The notes under the pieces: generated by a model | Database searches by the model: none | Seen by the model: only the letters and a program-made list of their open reading frames with translations | Told to the model about the DNA's origin: nothing | Shown: positions 22,601 to 37,600 of the stretch, piece by piece | Position numbering within the stretch: the first letter of the stretch is position 1 | Layout of the letters: every line of letters begins with the position of its first letter | Made by a program: the position numbers and the translations under genes | Source: Cyanoderma ruficeps | Taxonomy: Eukaryota; Chordata; Aves; Passeriformes; Timaliidae | Assembly: GCA_008694505.1 (NCBI GenBank) | Contig: VZDJ01007753.1 | Location: 11,500,579 to 11,564,578, forward strand | Reading direction: 5' to 3' | Length of the DNA: 64,000 bases

Positions 22601-25600
22601 AAAAGGTTGTATTTAGCACTGCACCAATTTCATGCCCACGGTCTGATCTTTAAAAAGCCATTACAAGGTGGTGGTTTTTTGTTTTTTTTTCATGCCCCAG
22701 ATGGAGACTGGTGTCCTCACTGTGAATAGGGAGGTGCTTGAGTTATTGCAGGCAGGATAAGGGGTTCAAGAGGGAACCTCTTCCGAGTTCCAATGCTTCA
22801 TGGAACCAGAGTCTCTGCTCTCTTAGGACCACTGTGCGTTTGACTTGCAAATGGTTTTTGTTTCATATATTGCCAGCTTCACTTAGCCTCTTTCTCATGA
22901 AGAGATGAACAGACACCCTCTGGAAGTCAAATTGTGTGTTGAGATGGTGGGGGAGGAAGGATAATTTCTGTGATGCCCTCTGACAACCTGAGGAAGTGTA
23001 GAACCATGCAGTCCATAGAATGTATCAAAACCAATAAATAAATTACAGTCAGGCTTGTTTTGTTTCCCATTTTCTGTCTGATGCATTAGATGGATAGTAA
23101 TGAACAGATTCTTTTTGCAAGTTTGTAGCTCTATTTCCAGAGTAGCTCTATTTCTATTTTCTAGTTCTGGCTTGACCCCCGTCTCAGATCTCTTCCAGCA
23201 GGTCAGGTTCCTTGCCCTTATTCTGCTCATCAGAGTCAGAAATAGGGTTTCTTTTCCTTCTTTGAGATACAGTGATTTCCAGTTGGTCACAAACAACCAA
23301 CTTATGGTGTCTTCCCAATGTTAGCCTAAACTTTTCCTTTTCTGGTGATTACCCTACAGGAGCTTATGAAGAGCAAACAAAACCTTTTTAAACTCATCTC
23401 CCAGAACCACTAATTCTAAATCATCGTAGCAGCCCTTTTTTAAAAGTTCTATTTTGCAGCTGTTTCCATTTAAATCACTTAATGTATTATTGTTTCTTAT
23501 TACTATAGGAAGCACCTCAGTGGTTATATAAGTTGTCTTTATAGCTGCATCAGAAGGACAATTTACAGACAATTTTATGTGCAGACACTGATATACCTTA
23601 TATCAGATAGAAAGACCAGATACCTTTTTTCCATTCCTTACAATGGTCACCTCACCTCTAAACAAAGTTAGTCTCAAGTGCGTATCTTGACATCTCTTGT
23701 GTGTGGTGTCTGACAATATTATGTTCTATTTCTGTGGTCTCTAGACCCATGTAGCTCTTTGCAGTGTGACACTGTGATCCTTTTCAGGAGCTAGGTTGTC
23801 TGTGAAGTTCATGAAACATTTCCTTCTTTGTGTGGTGGTCACTAGTAACAGTGCTGAACAGGATTTGTGCTGACATCACTTCCTGAGGAGTGTAACTAGT
23901 CATCTGTTTTTAACCTGATAAAATTCTGGATTTTGTCTGAACCATTGTAGCTGCCTCCCCAGGCAGCCCCTGATGATATTCTAAGATTCTTATGTTTCAT
24001 CATACAAAATTATTTTCTTTTGCCTCATAGGTCTGGAGCATTATTCTTGTCTAAACTGATCATACCTTTTAGAAGTTTGACACAGTTTGCCTTCTGATTA
24101 AAAATGGATCTAGTGCTGCATTTTATACCAGTCTCCACTTTTTCTATGCTCAAAATTATTCTGACACCTTGCATAGCTTTGACTTGAAATGAAAATGCCC
24201 ACAGTTAGCCAGGATCACTTGTTATCCTCTTCTGCTTGCAAGTGTTGGTTCTTTGTTGCCACATCGCTAACTGGAATTTATTTTTCTGCCTGCTACAAAT
24301 ACTTAGTGAAAAAGGGAAAAAAAAAATCTCAAATTTCTTCTAGTGACTTCTGATGTAGAATCTTCTTTCAGCATTGCAGGCTCCAAACCCAGAGGCCATT
24401 CTTCTGGCCGCTTAGTGTCTTCTCAGAAAAGTGACTTATCTATATGTGTTTCCAGTGGCAAATACACTGAAGGCCTTCAGATGGTGCCAGTCCTGAGCTA
24501 TCTGATCTTTAAAATGTTCATGTTGTATTTGTGCCCTCCTAGAGGCAGGAAGAACCAGAAATGGTAATTTGAATGACCTCTATGCATGTGTTTTTTTGGC
24601 CTGGTCGTGCTTGCCGTGACAGTCAGCATCTGTCACGTATTTCACAACGATGAACAAATGAGAGGTTGTTTTTGCTGAATATTAATGCTATGCAGTAACT
24701 CTTACTGTAATGTCTTATGGAGCACAAAGCAGCTGTAGCCTTTGCAAATGCTTAACTCAACTTGAACTGGCTTGAGCAGGTGATCTGAATAACTTACTTG
24801 CTACTGCAGAAAGTTTAATTCAGGGCAATCTTGGTTTCACCTGACATTTTCTGGATCAAAAGGCTTGCAAGCAGCCGAGGATGAGGTGGGGGCTTCTGAA
24901 CAGGACACCAGAATTTCCCCTCTCCTCCCAGACTCCCATGTCCATAATGCAGCAGCCCTTGACTAACAGGGAGAAGAGACCTCACAGCAAAGACTGGAAT
25001 TTGAGTGCTTAAAAGACAACCAGCCTGAACTGGGAGAGTTCCCATAGAGGCAATTGGAACTGGCAATTCATGACTTTCATGAATTCTTGAAGGAATTTCT
25101 AGATTGCTTTTAGTGCTTAAATCTAAAGAATCATCAGAGTGCACTTCCCAAAACCCTTGCTTGCTGTAGTTCTGGGTGAAATGGGAACTTGTCAGTGCTG
25201 TGGTATTTATAGAATATTTTTCTACCCACAATCCTAGCTCCTAGACACAAGCTGTTACCAAGTAAGTGTTTGGTTTTGGGAATTGAATCTTTTTCTGTAG
25301 CCTGTCTTTTCAAAGCCTGACCATTAGGTGTTAGCTCCTCTGTACAGGAAAAAACCATTTATGTGGGGAAAAAAAAATATATATACAGAACTTTCAGGAT
25401 TCCAGCTTGGGTACAGATCTTTCTGATGAGGCTTCCTATTTCAGCAGTTAAATTAAGAATAGATGTGAAGTTTGTATTATTTTTTGGACGGAGTTTTCTG
25501 TTTTTATTTAATAAAAATGTGGGGAGTTGCTGCTGTCTTATTAACTTGCAGCCGGCATGCTTATCTTCTTTGTTCTTTGTTAAATATGAGCTGGCATGTG

Positions 25601-28600
25601 TTAGACTGCGTTAGCGTTCACTCTTTGGGACTTCAGTGGTTTCTAAATTTGGTACTGCTAAGCCCGTGCCCTGTTTGCTTGAATCAATTGGGGCTGCTAT
25701 TTTTAGCAACAAAAGGGAATTGAAATAGCAATTTTCTTTCCATGTAATGGATCCCCAAGAGGAATACTGATGTAAGCTCTCTGTCATCCTGTATTCTCCC
25801 CCTCCCCAAAAGCACTCAGACGAAAGGCAGCTGTCATGGTTTGCGGCTGTATTAATCTTTAATCAATCGAGTGTTTTCTGCATTCAGGTGTTCAGGGAAA
25901 AAAAGGGTCACGACTAAGATCTGCCTGGAATAACTAAGCACTCATGCATGGTCTGTGCAGTCAGAATTTGTGGATAACGCAGGGATAGATGGAGCAGCTA
26001 AAAATAGTATATGCTTCCAGTGTTTCTCCAGTCTATTTTTGATGCTTGATTTTGATAAGGTTGATTGGAGTCTTACTAAAAATAGCCGTTTCTAGCAAGC
26101 TGAGGACAAAAAGTAGAATATTTTTAACCAGCACAGACTGAAGTACTTTTGTTGGCTGGAGATAATCTAGAAGCTTGGTATTGGTCAAATGCCAGTGATT
26201 TATATAAATCTGTAATAAATGAAGCACTGCTTGATGCCAAGCAGGGATAGTCTTTTCTCCCCTTGCCAGCTTTTGTTTTCCCCAGGAGCTGTCATATTCT
26301 TAATATAGCCTCCGTGTTTTGTAGCAGAAGAATCTCGAGTCTTCAGTTATTTATGGGCTGTACTTTAAACCTCTGCTGAGGTTAGTTGTGCTGTGAAGTT
26401 TCTCTCAACTGGATTGCTTTAGCAATACACAGAGGGTCCTAGTTCATGTTGATGTGTGCTGCAGCTGGTACTGTGCCATGACAGACCCTCACTCATATCG
26501 GGGTTCAGTCTTGCAGGACAGGGATGGCTCTTCTGTGGGAATGGAGGATGATGCAGACAGACTAGATCTGCAGTGACCATTTTGACAACAAATTTGAACA
26601 TTTCTCAGGGGATCAGAAATGTGGCTAAGCTACCCTCCTTGAAGTCTGTTAGCTAGCTTAGTTTTTTGACAGGAAAGGTGTAGGTATTCCCAAATTGCTG
26701 GACCCACATCTGTCTAGGGAGAATAACATTGCTGGTGGCCTGAGTTCTCCCTCCTAGATGATGACATGCATGAGTGCATCTGCAGTACTCTGAAAGATTG
26801 CCTAAAAACTCAGGCTGTTCTGAATGAAAACTGGAAAATGGCTGAACCAAAATGAATTTGTAGTTTGAAGAGACTAGTAGAGAACATGCGTAATAGTTGC
26901 TAGCTTCACTATGCAGGTAGTCAAAGCACTGCAAGGAATATGTCTGCTGCTGTTTGCTAGAGGCAATATGGATAAAAGTATTCTGTGCTTTATCTCCATT
27001 AGGCATCTCAAAAGTTCATTTTGCTGTGGAAAACGTGTGTTTGTATCTGAAGGCAGGCTTGATCTCTTTAAGCTTTTTTTTTTTCACTGTAGTCTAACCT
27101 TGAGTTGGGGAGTCACGAATCTATAATCTTGTTTCAGCGTGATTGCTCTGCAGAACTGCAGTAGAATTTTCTATGCTTGCTGTTGCTCCCTCTCCCTGTG
27201 TCAACACTGGTCCTTGCTCCCGTCGTGAGACGTGATGATTTCTACATGCCTGCCTCATGCTTTACTGCACCACTCTTTGCTTTTGTTTTAAGATGTCCTG
27301 GCTGGATGAGAAGCAAGTAAAAATGTTCTCCCTGATCCTTGAATACTCAGTTCAGTCAGAAAATAGACTGCCAATGGCTGCTGGGTTCTGGTTTTGCTTG
27401 GCTCTGGAACGGTAGTCCCTTTTTTATGAGCAAGGAATACATTTCTGTTATACCTCTTAGGAGGTGGTGGATGTTTTTTGATGACCTCTTATTTGGCAAC
27501 ACAGTGGCTGTTACTTCTTATAAACTGAAAAAACATGTGAGTTCCTCATGCTGTTGGTGGTACTTTATCTCTCATATTTAGCCAGGGGCTGTGGGATTTC
27601 TGAAGGATGCAGGTGATGTTGGAAACATTTGTGTATTGACCCCTGTGTAAAGCTTTTGGAGACATATCTACATTTTTATCCCCTAAAGGGATAGATTAAA
27701 GTTACTGTCCAGTTGCACGTTTTCCACAGGCTTGGTCTGTGGCTTTTTTAACAACAGGAAGGCAGTTCCCTTTTAGTGCAAGATGACACTTCTCACTGAC
27801 TGGTGGGGTTTTCTAACTTTGTCAAGGGTTGCCCTGAGTTTGGTACTGGCCAGGAAATGTTGCCAATGCTTCTGAACTACGCCATACCTGTTGTATATGT
27901 GACAAAAGCATTGAAGCATTAGGAGATGAGTTGGCTAGATGGTATTAAGGTACAGAGAATTAGTGAGTTGTGTCTGTCAATAACTATTCTAGTAGTAGAA
28001 GCTGTGGTGAGTGCCTGTGTAGCTGTATCTTAAGTTAAAGAGATCACTGCAAGAGGTCAAAAATGTGTAGTTAAACTCCAAGTGGGAGTTGAAAAGTGTC
28101 TGTGGGGAGGTGTCTGTTTCTTTTTTGTGTCTTCTCTCCCCACAACCACCTAAGTAGCAAAATCCTGGCACAGCCATTAGGGCAAAGATGCTGTACTGTC
28201 CCTGAGGTGAAGATTTGGTGATTTAGGGAAATGATTACATGATGTATTAAGGATAATACTGTAATAAAAAATTTAACTGCTGATTTGTGATCTCGTGCTG
28301 ATGACTTGTATATATGCAATGGTAGTTGAAATATCTACAGCCTACATATGGCATAACCTCCTCCAGCAGTGTGAGCAGATGATGCCCCATACTGCTGTCA
28401 TTGTTTGGAGACCTTGATACTGCATTGGCAGTTTCTTTTTGCACCCTATCACTGCATCCGAAGCATGGGCAGGTTCACAGTCATTTGTTCTAATGTGGTG
28501 TACACTAGTGGCTAGCATGAATAGTGGTTTTAGTTTAATCAGATTTCCAGCTTCTTGTCTACCACTTCAAACAGTGTAGGGTTTGGAATATAAGACTATC

Positions 28601-31600
28601 AATGCAAAACTGAAGTGAAAGCCAGAACTAGAGGATGAGACTATACATACATCTGTCACCAGTTATAACAATGATTATGTGAGGCTTACCCAAAATTTCA
28701 TTTTCTAGAAGAGCAAGAGGTGTTTCCTTCAGTGTGCTGGACTCACTAGTGCCAGGCTTTGTGGACTCTGACTCAGAAAAGGAATTTTTAGACAGGCTTT
28801 TTTGGAACTTAAAAAGGATTATGTATATGTCAGCTCTCTAGTTATGCATATACTGGTTTCAAAAAGGGTTCTTGAGATGGGAATGTGTTAGGTGAAGACT
28901 AATTATTTTGTGAAACACCATGTATCCAAAGGTCTGACCAGTGGGAACTTCCCAGGGTAGAACATCTCCAGTGCATGTATTGATTTCTTAAGAGTGAGCT
29001 ACTCTCAGAGTATGTCGTGTTACTGGATACCTTCCCTTGTTTTTTGTCCCCTGACTTTTAGGGCTGTAGGGGAAAAGGCAAAGATGGGTGTTGACTTCTT
29101 TGTCTAAAATTAGCTAGTGGTGCAATACAGGCTTCCATTCAGGCAAACATTTACTTGGTGGGCTCACACACAAGTTGCCTGGGCACTCTTCTTGCTTCTC
29201 TCCTGGAGACAGCAGATGGCTGAAGTGGGAAGCTACTACAGTTAGTCTGACTACTGAGTAAATGTGTATAATCACACTTAGGTGCTGGTGCAGCTTTCTT
29301 GTATAGACAATAACTTATTTCTATCCTACTTGCTCTGCTTTCTTTAAGCTCTGCCAACTGCAGTAGCTTGTAACTTTTGTTGGAAGGCAGTCTGTAGAAG
29401 AAACAGAATTCAAAAGCTTAATCCACACTTGGAGTCAAACTAGCTTGGGAACCTCAAGTTGATAGTAGAAATTTAGTTAAACTGACACAGCTTTGGAGTG
29501 GTTGAAACTGCAACATTTTTCTCCAGTATGTTAGCTGGAGATGAATGTAATCAATATGAAATTGTAAGTGACTTCCTAATGTACAAGCTTTAGGTAATCC
29601 AAAATGTGGAGGAAGATAAGGTGGCTGAATCTTGACTTCTGTGATGTTGGTCCTATCAGTTGCCTTTACCCCACCTCTTCTCCCTGCTTTTACAATGTAG
29701 GGTTTAAGTTTTGCTTTCTGCTCTGGCAGATTCCTGCCAGGGCAGCCTTTCTGACCCTCCATACTGCTCACTAGGATCCAGTAAATGAGCAGAAAGCAGA
29801 GCTGGCTGAACTGGGTGCTACTGGTCAGTAGCAGGCCAGGTCTGTGTTAGTGCATGTTTTCCATTGCAGTCCATGGGTGCCGACCTTGATGGCCACTCCA
29901 CTAATGCAGGTCTAGATGGGAAATCCATTTGCTTTGAATGGGAGGGAACTGAGCCAGGTAGCTTCTCTCAAAGGGTCTTAGGAAGAGAAGTGTGGCCTGA
30001 AAAAGATGGGGTTTAGGTTAGATGCTGGAAAGCAGTCCTTGCGCTGTGTTTGTTCTTCAAGATGGTGTGGCAGCATGGAGCAGAAGGCAGTTATCCTTCT
30101 CCACATGGAACCACTAATTAAATGATGGGCTCAATGTCATCTTGTGAGGAGTTCCCTTATTGCTAAGAAAAACTAGCTGCATACTTTATCCTGATGCCTA
30201 TGCCTTTTCCTGCAGCAGGAGCAAAACATGGGTGTACGTCAACCAGGAGTCTGTTTCTGTAGGTGATGGCTCGAGCACTTCTTTTTTCCTTATGGGATTT
30301 TGTAATTTTTATGTACATCAGATTTATTTAAATTTTGCACGTTCTGTTCTGAGGGTACTTTAACCTCTGAACTGCAGGTTATTTTAATTTGAACTAGGGC
30401 CTATAAAGGGAAAAAACACATGCTGTTACTCACACTTCAGTTAGAAATCCCTGATCTTCAGCTTGTGTCTCATGCTCCAGCTGATTCCATTACCATTTAC
30501 CTAAGCAATGGATTCAATAAATGAGTAAATATCCTTGACTGAAACTACTTGTACTTTACTAAGTCTTTAAAGGGCTACGGGTGCTTTTTGGAGTCCCTGC
30601 CTCATGTAGCATGCATTTTTGGCTGCTGCTGCTACAAGTGGAATAACTTGCAGTGTCAGAAAACAGTATTTTAAAATGCTGAGCTTGTTATCTAGGACTA
30701 AAACCATTAAGTCCATAGATTCTGAGATGGACGGAGAAGAAAAAAATCTAAGTGTTGTGGGGAATGGCTCTTCTTTAGATGCCTCACTAACTATAGTGAA
30801 AGAAACAAGCCCTTTCACAGAGTCCCTGAAATTGAATGTTTTCCACACTGGGTCAGCTTAGAACTTGTCCAGCTACTGTTGGGATCCTTGTGGGGAGGGG
30901 TCCTGGTACTGTTTTCACTGTACTCCTGTTTGCTTCGTTGTTTTGCTGAAGCAACAATGACTGTGTGATAATACATAATGTGAATCCCAGGTCAGCAAGG
31001 CTGAAATTGAAGCTTGTTAGTCCTTGAACTAAAGGGATCATGCTGTCCTGCAGGACTGTCGTGTGTCTGGCTGAATGGATAACAATATTGCGATATTGGT
31101 ACAAGTTTGGTCACAGGAAATGGGTTCCTGGCAATGTATTCTTGCTATCTTCCCTAAAGTCTGGTTTTTATTGGTCATTTGGACCCTTGCTTCACCTTTC
31201 ATTACATGGCTTTGTTTCTGTACCAAAACTGTCACTCACCCTTCCATAATGGTGGCTGGAGAGGAAGTGGCAAAGCAGTGCGACACAGACACTTGGTTCT
31301 CTCAATAACATTCCCTGGCACTGACAGTGCAGCGGCCAGAGCTGTGTTTAGTAGCTGGAGCATCCCACGTGTGCAGTATGCATATCCTTGTCATGCTGGA
31401 GTTATGGCATCTTGCAAATAAACCCTAAAACCAGGGAGGGGGTAAACGTATATGCATTATCTTCGTCTATGGCCATCTGTGAACTTCATTGAAATCAGAG
31501 ATATGACTGGATCTTTCCTTCTAGCCTGTTACTGAGTTGTTGCTGGACCATTCAAACTCAAATAGGACCTTTGCTAACCATTTCATTTTTTGTTATTACA

Positions 31601-34600
31601 TCTACTTATTTATAGATAGCAGGCACAGAGACTGTGAAAGGGTTACCACATTTCCTAGCTGTTCTTAATCAAACAGAAATATTCTGACTGCAGTTTGCAT
31701 GCCAACTGTTAGATGGGATCTGCAAGCTGTAACTTATCAAATCATGTGCAGACACATCTCCTTCCGGTGCTCTGAAGGGAAGTTATTGCTGAATTCCAAT
31801 GCCAGACAACACCTCTCTCTGCTGTGAGTTTCATTCAGGTAGAGGGTGACCAGAGAGTTAAACCAACACTAACAGTTCACTGTCCTGAAACCTCAAACAA
31901 GTCCAGTTATTTGGCCATGGTTACACACAGCGATAAGCAGTGGAAGCACAAACCAAGCTGTTCTGATCTGATAAAAGGATAGACAGAAAAAGTCTGGTGT
32001 GTTCTGTGCCTACTTGGGGAGTGAGAGCAGAGAGACAGGTAAATGAGGTTAGACAGGAGAGCTAAAAATACAAGGATGTCGAGGTGTAGGCATTGGATTT
32101 GGTGAGAAGAAAAAGCTGAGAGAGAAAAGAAGTGGTGCTGAATGTACTTGTGCAATAAGTGGTTGGAAAAGCAGTTTCTGTATGGAGGAATTGCTGTTTA
32201 CTGAGATGATCAGCTACTAGTGTGGCGAGAGCCCTAGAATAATCTGTCAAACTAATGGCATGTTGAGTCACTCACAGCTTCTTAGCTTGTGGAAAAGAAT
32301 CCTAGAAAGACTTGAAGCTTGACACAGATCCAGTCACCCACAGGTGAAAAAGTTTAAGTTGTAGAAGCCCAGCTTGCAACTGATACCTGGATCAGTCACT
32401 CACACTTGCTGCTGGCGAGCACAATGGTCATAGGGATCTGAAATCTGCTGGAGGAACACAACAGAGAGCTGTTGCCCATGTCCTAAAATCTGTTTTCTTG
32501 GATGCTTACAGAATTGGTGATACCCTTCATTTTACTGTATACTTAAAACTAAGTTGGCAGCTGGTTTAATAGTAATAAATGAGCTTTTTTTTAGTAAATG
32601 GCTTGAAAATCTCTCTTAGTCTGCAAAGCCTCTGAAGAAGTGTTAGGACAGAGGACTGGCTTGAGAAGGGGTGCTGAACCTGATTCTTGAAACATGTTAG
32701 GCTCCTAATTCCATCTTTCTCTCATTTCTTACCTATGGAAAGGTTTTAGTGTGAGTTTTTTTAGTGATTTCATAAAAGTGGTACACCTATTCCAGAGACC
32801 TTGATGTGTTTCTGTCTAGAATGAATACTTTAATAGCCTAGAAGTTAACACACTTGTTGTAGTTACTTCTGTGAAGCAACTAACGTAGATTTGTCTTTTT
32901 TTTTTATTGTTGCAGTGGTCACAGGAGCTACTGATGGGATAGGAAAAGCCTATGCAGAAGAGGTAAGAATTCTTACCACTTGGAAGTCTGTCTTCATTCT
33001 TGGCAATATGTCAAGCTGTCTCTGTCAAGCTGCATGCGGTATCTCCTGACCTTATCTTAACACAGCTGTGGAGAAAAAGGTCTCCTACCTTGCCTCTCTC
33101 TAGTAACCAGCCAAAAGTTGTGTCTCTTTTTGTTAGTTTCTTGTTAGTTTCTCTTATTTTGGACTATATTTTCAGCTCTTACTTTGTCCTTCAGTTTTTA
33201 TTTTTAACTTTTTTAGTTTTGAAAAGAATTTCAACTTTCTCAGCCCTTGGTATCTCCTTTTGGTACTTCCAGGCACTGACTAAATGGCATTTACAGCTGC
33301 CAGCCGTATGTTCCAATTATTTCCTCTAGTCCATGAAGTCTCTGAAGCTGGATTTTACCTTTATCTCTTTTACTGTACCTTTGCTCTTGATGGGTATGTG
33401 GGCTCCAAATATATTTCATATACTGGGATGTATTGCTTAAGACAGAAAGTGCCTGTTCGTATAGGGTAATTTAGCCCATAAGCCCAGAGAACATAATGAC
33501 AAATAGTGCTGACTGCAACAATTTATAGCAAAAATAACTCTAAACTCAGCATTAGTATCGAAATGAGCCTGTCTGTGCTCATTTTTGTGTTCTCTGAAAC
33601 ACCAGCGTGATTTTGTGTGAGATCAGCTGTGAGAAAATCCCTTTTCTTTGAGGAGTGTTTTGCAAAGCCCACAGGGAAAACGATGTTTCTTTTCATGGGT
33701 AGTCCTTGTCCTTTGGATTTCCTGTCATCCTGATGTGCCTTGCCCTGCCACCTGCACCCCTAGCCCCCAAATTCCTTTCTGCTTTGCAGGAAGTAGTACC
33801 TCATAGTATTGGTTCAAGAAGGGGGACTTGGCTGCAAAAGGAATCAAGCCTGGTGCCAGCAACACCTGATCCAGGCATATTGCTCACAGCTCATAGGTGC
33901 CAGGTACCCCAGTTACGTGGCACGGAAGAAAATGGTGCAACACTTAATTTTAACTGTCAAGAGCAAGTGGAAGGAGGTCACCGTGTCTGCAGCAGAGCAT
34001 TATCAGGAGGAAGTCCTCTCGTGTGGGAAACACCCCTTGAACATCATGAGGAGATTAGTTTCGGGGTCTATGTGTTAAGATGCTGGGTGAATAAATCTAC
34101 AGCTTGCTTTATGTTCTGTAATGCCTCTAAAAACTAGGCTGCTTACGAGCATGAATGTCTGCTGCTGGCTGACTCCTGCATTCAAACCCCCATTGGGAAA
34201 GCCATCATGAGTGTGAGATACTGTTGGAAAACCATGTCTGTTACAGCTGCCTTGCAGTGGTTGCTGTAAACACAGAGCATCCCAAAAACACCCCAAAGGG
34301 TAAAGATACCCATTCTTGGGCTACAGAATAAAACACACTGTACATGCATTGTATTTATTATTCTTGCTTATGTATTTATTTAGAATAAAACACAAATCCA
34401 TCCTTTGACAGTATAGATAAATGCAGAATACTTGATGAAGTCAAGTGTGGATGTAGAGCGAAATGTGGAATAACTGAAGAGACGTCTCAATCTTTAAATT
34501 AACTTTAGAGATAACTTCAGAAGGCTGCCAGCAGAGGCTTGATTTTCTACTAAAAATTCCCTTCTGGCTACTATAAATTCCACCGGCATATGGCTGCTTG

Positions 34601-37600
34601 GGCCCTGATGGCTGTGATTATAGTCATGCAGACAACTTCGTTTTCCTTGGAGGAATTTGTGAGAATTGTAACTATGTGTTGAGAATTGCCTCTTTGAAAG
34701 TTTGATATGGTCTCACTGGAAAGTGATGGACAAGCTTTATGAGTGCATGGAATCTTGGGTTATACTCTGCTCTGTAGATTATTTTCCTTTTCCAAGCAAA
34801 GAACAGTTTTTACATTTTCACTCTTGCTGTATTGAGACCTTTAATCTTTGCCCAGCACTGATATCCTTACCATTGCTAGATCACCCCTTTGTGAAAGGTT
34901 TCATGTTTTGAGGATATGGTCAGGAGTCAGTATTTGTTGCCCCTCTATCATTATCTTCTGTTTGCTTTTGAAAATCGTTAGTATGAATTCAATCTTAGCC
35001 GTATTTGTGTGCTAGTGATAAACTAGAGGTTGTGATCCCATTGCATACTCTGCAGTACTCTACTATGTACATCTGTTTAGTATAGAGTTTTTAGAATCTC
35101 TTGCTATGTCTACTCTAACAAGAGCTTTAACCTTGCTTTGGTTGGCCATTGATGCTGTTGTTTTCCATCCTGGAGACAAAGGGTTTAAACAGCGGCTGTG
35201 TTTTGTTACCAGAGTGGAAAATGTGGTAGTACTAACATGGCATTTAAGGAAAACAAACACCTCCATTCATCAGCTCAATTAGAATGGTGACCCTTGCTTG
35301 TATCAATCCTTAGGCTACAAGAGTATCTTCCCAATATATGGTACTCTGGGTGAGTTTTTGTGTTAAGTTTTAAGGTCTTGTCATTCAGCCATTTCAGAAC
35401 CCTAAGGGTATTGGCCAAAGGGACAAGTGTAATAACAGGTTATCTACAAAGCAAGTGGGTCTTCCTTGATTCTTATATAAAAATGTAATTAGTAACTGGG
35501 ATCTCGGGGGTTATTATATCTCTTTGGATGATTGTGGTTTTTTCCAACTGACTAGGTCTCTACCAGTGAAGGCAGTGTGCTCATCAAGCACCTTAATTGG
35601 ACTTGCTCTCAAGTGCTGTATCTTCTCCAAGTCTGATTACTTGTCTTAGTGATGTTTGTTCCTAGTTACAGGGTCTTCTGTTGGTTGTGGGTCTTAGAAC
35701 TCCACTTGCAAAAGGGTTTCCGGTTTCAGATGTACTTCTCAAAATGCTTTTAGTGTGAACATAGAAGAGGTGTCTCTCAAGCTCGCCCTTCTGGTGGAAA
35801 TTCTCTAAATGTGGTGAGGTTCCACTGACTGGATGCATTGGCATCGCTTTACTTCCGTGGCTTTTGAGGCAAGTATAGCTGAATACTTTTCCATTAAGCC
35901 CAGGTACCTGCTAAAGCAGTCTGAGACCCCAAAGGTCATGACTGCTGAAAGAGAGCAAACTGTTCTGTCGGTACTCTGGAGCTTTGCGTCCATGAGGAAG
36001 ATCTCTGGGGCTTTTTTGCCTCATGGGACCACAGTTATTTTGGATTCTGAGTAGTTGACTCTCAGATTGTCCTAGCAGGTTAGGTAATCAAGGCCTTCAC
36101 TGCCTCAATCCTGTGGAATGAGAATGGTATTCCCTTCTTCCTGGTGCCTTCCAAGCCAACTGTGGGCTTCATGTAAAGTGTGTTCCAGTGAGCCAGGTGC
36201 TTATCTGCAGGTGGCTGGATGTGTTCATCCCTTTTAAACAGTAATTCTTGTAGCACCATGTCATTTCCTTGAGCAGAAGGCTTAAGTTGCCTGTAAGCCT
36301 GAACCTGGCAGTTGTTTGCTAGTGATTCCTGTGGTGTCTTTGGTTTCACCACGCCTCACTCTATGCTCATGAGATCCAGTATGAGATTTCTGCTGCTTAG
36401 AGATCACATCTGGGAATAAAGTATGGAGTTCACTGATGAGCTCTACCATACCTCTGTCTGACAGAATCACTACTGCTTTGCATACTCCTGCTAGAAAAGT
36501 AGATGCCATGAAACCACTTCAGGTTGTTGCTGTACAATGCTGTGGTGTTTTGAGGTTTTTGGGTCTGTGTGTTTTGTTGGTTGGTTGGGATTTTTTTGTT
36601 GTGGTTTTTTTAAATTCAATTGAAGACCCATTCTCATCAGCTTCTGAAGGCAGCGAAAGAGTTTTTTTTATTGGAGCGATGACAGCATGCATGTTTTTAT
36701 ATGTAGGTCTTAAGTGTCTGAATGGCAGTGCCACTTTGAACTGTGGATAGATATATTGCCTCTACTTATAGTAGTCACAAACATAATTTTAATTTTAAGT
36801 AATTCAGATACATAAATGTCTTCCTGTAGACACTTTTCAGTTGAGTTCTTAGAGCCATTTTAAACCTGCAGTGGTAGGTCTGATTTGATGACCAGGGCAT
36901 GCTCTGGCCACAGCTTAAGTTCCACAGATAGCTTCCCTAAGAGTTTCAGAAGTAAATTAATCTTAATACCTGTAAGTAGTACAAAGTCAGAGTGGAGCCT
37001 TACTATAGGGAGGAAGTACTGAGTTGCAACACGGGTGTTCAAGTGGATGTCTTAACTTGTCATTTTAAACTTCATTATGGGTAATTAATGTCTTTGCTCT
37101 GACTTGCAGAGGTAGTGTGAAAGTTTTGTAAAATATCTACTATTTGTTTTCTATAAGTGTGCCTATCCACCTATATAAGTTGACTGAGAAGATAATGTGG
37201 TGTGAAGGGAATGAAGTGAGAAATAACATGGAAAAAACATGGAAATTTGTCCTGGTTTTCCCCTTTGTGTTTCTATTTAAAATTGTATCTTTTTCAGACT
37301 TGCTGGTCATATATGGTTGTGATATTTGATGAATTTTGCAATTCCTTTGATTAGCGTACTAACTTAGAAGTGATTTATGACTATTCTAATGTCTCCTGTT
37401 TTGTTTTCTTGCAGTTAGCAAGACGTGGAATGAAGGTGGTTCTAATCAGTAGGTCAAAAGAAAAACTGGACCAGGTTTCTACTGAAATAAGTGAGTTAAA
37501 ACTTCTTCCCTAAACTTCATGGGCATGCTTGTATATAAAAGCAGTTGCATGTGAATTTCGTACATGCTAATATATACGCCTCTGATTCTGAAATGGTTTA

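Larger units (their letters stand above)
1691..32915 (+). other. HSD17B12: intron 1 of HSD17B12 (31.2 kb)
   Basis: Bounded by donor GTGAGT at 1691 and an acceptor with a long T-rich tract ending TTGCAG at 32915. Its first 800 bases are promoter island. The rest is mostly AT-rich unique-looking DNA with a C-run gap near 5441, CR1 fragments near 5158 and 29975, islands near 13640 and 15420, and a 30-bp perfect inverted repeat at 16984. Between these I see no recognisable gene, tRNA or snoRNA. Predicted open frames are short and match nothing I know. Confidence 0.85.

Noticed and set aside
23955..23995. ATTCTAAGATTCTTAT, similar to CR1 terminal repeats
   Set aside because: No CR1 body precedes it, so it is probably a chance AT-rich string.
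33706..34137. 143-codon plus-strand frame in intron 2
   Set aside because: No domain, no conserved motif and no flanking exon signals. It is plausible as a chance frame.
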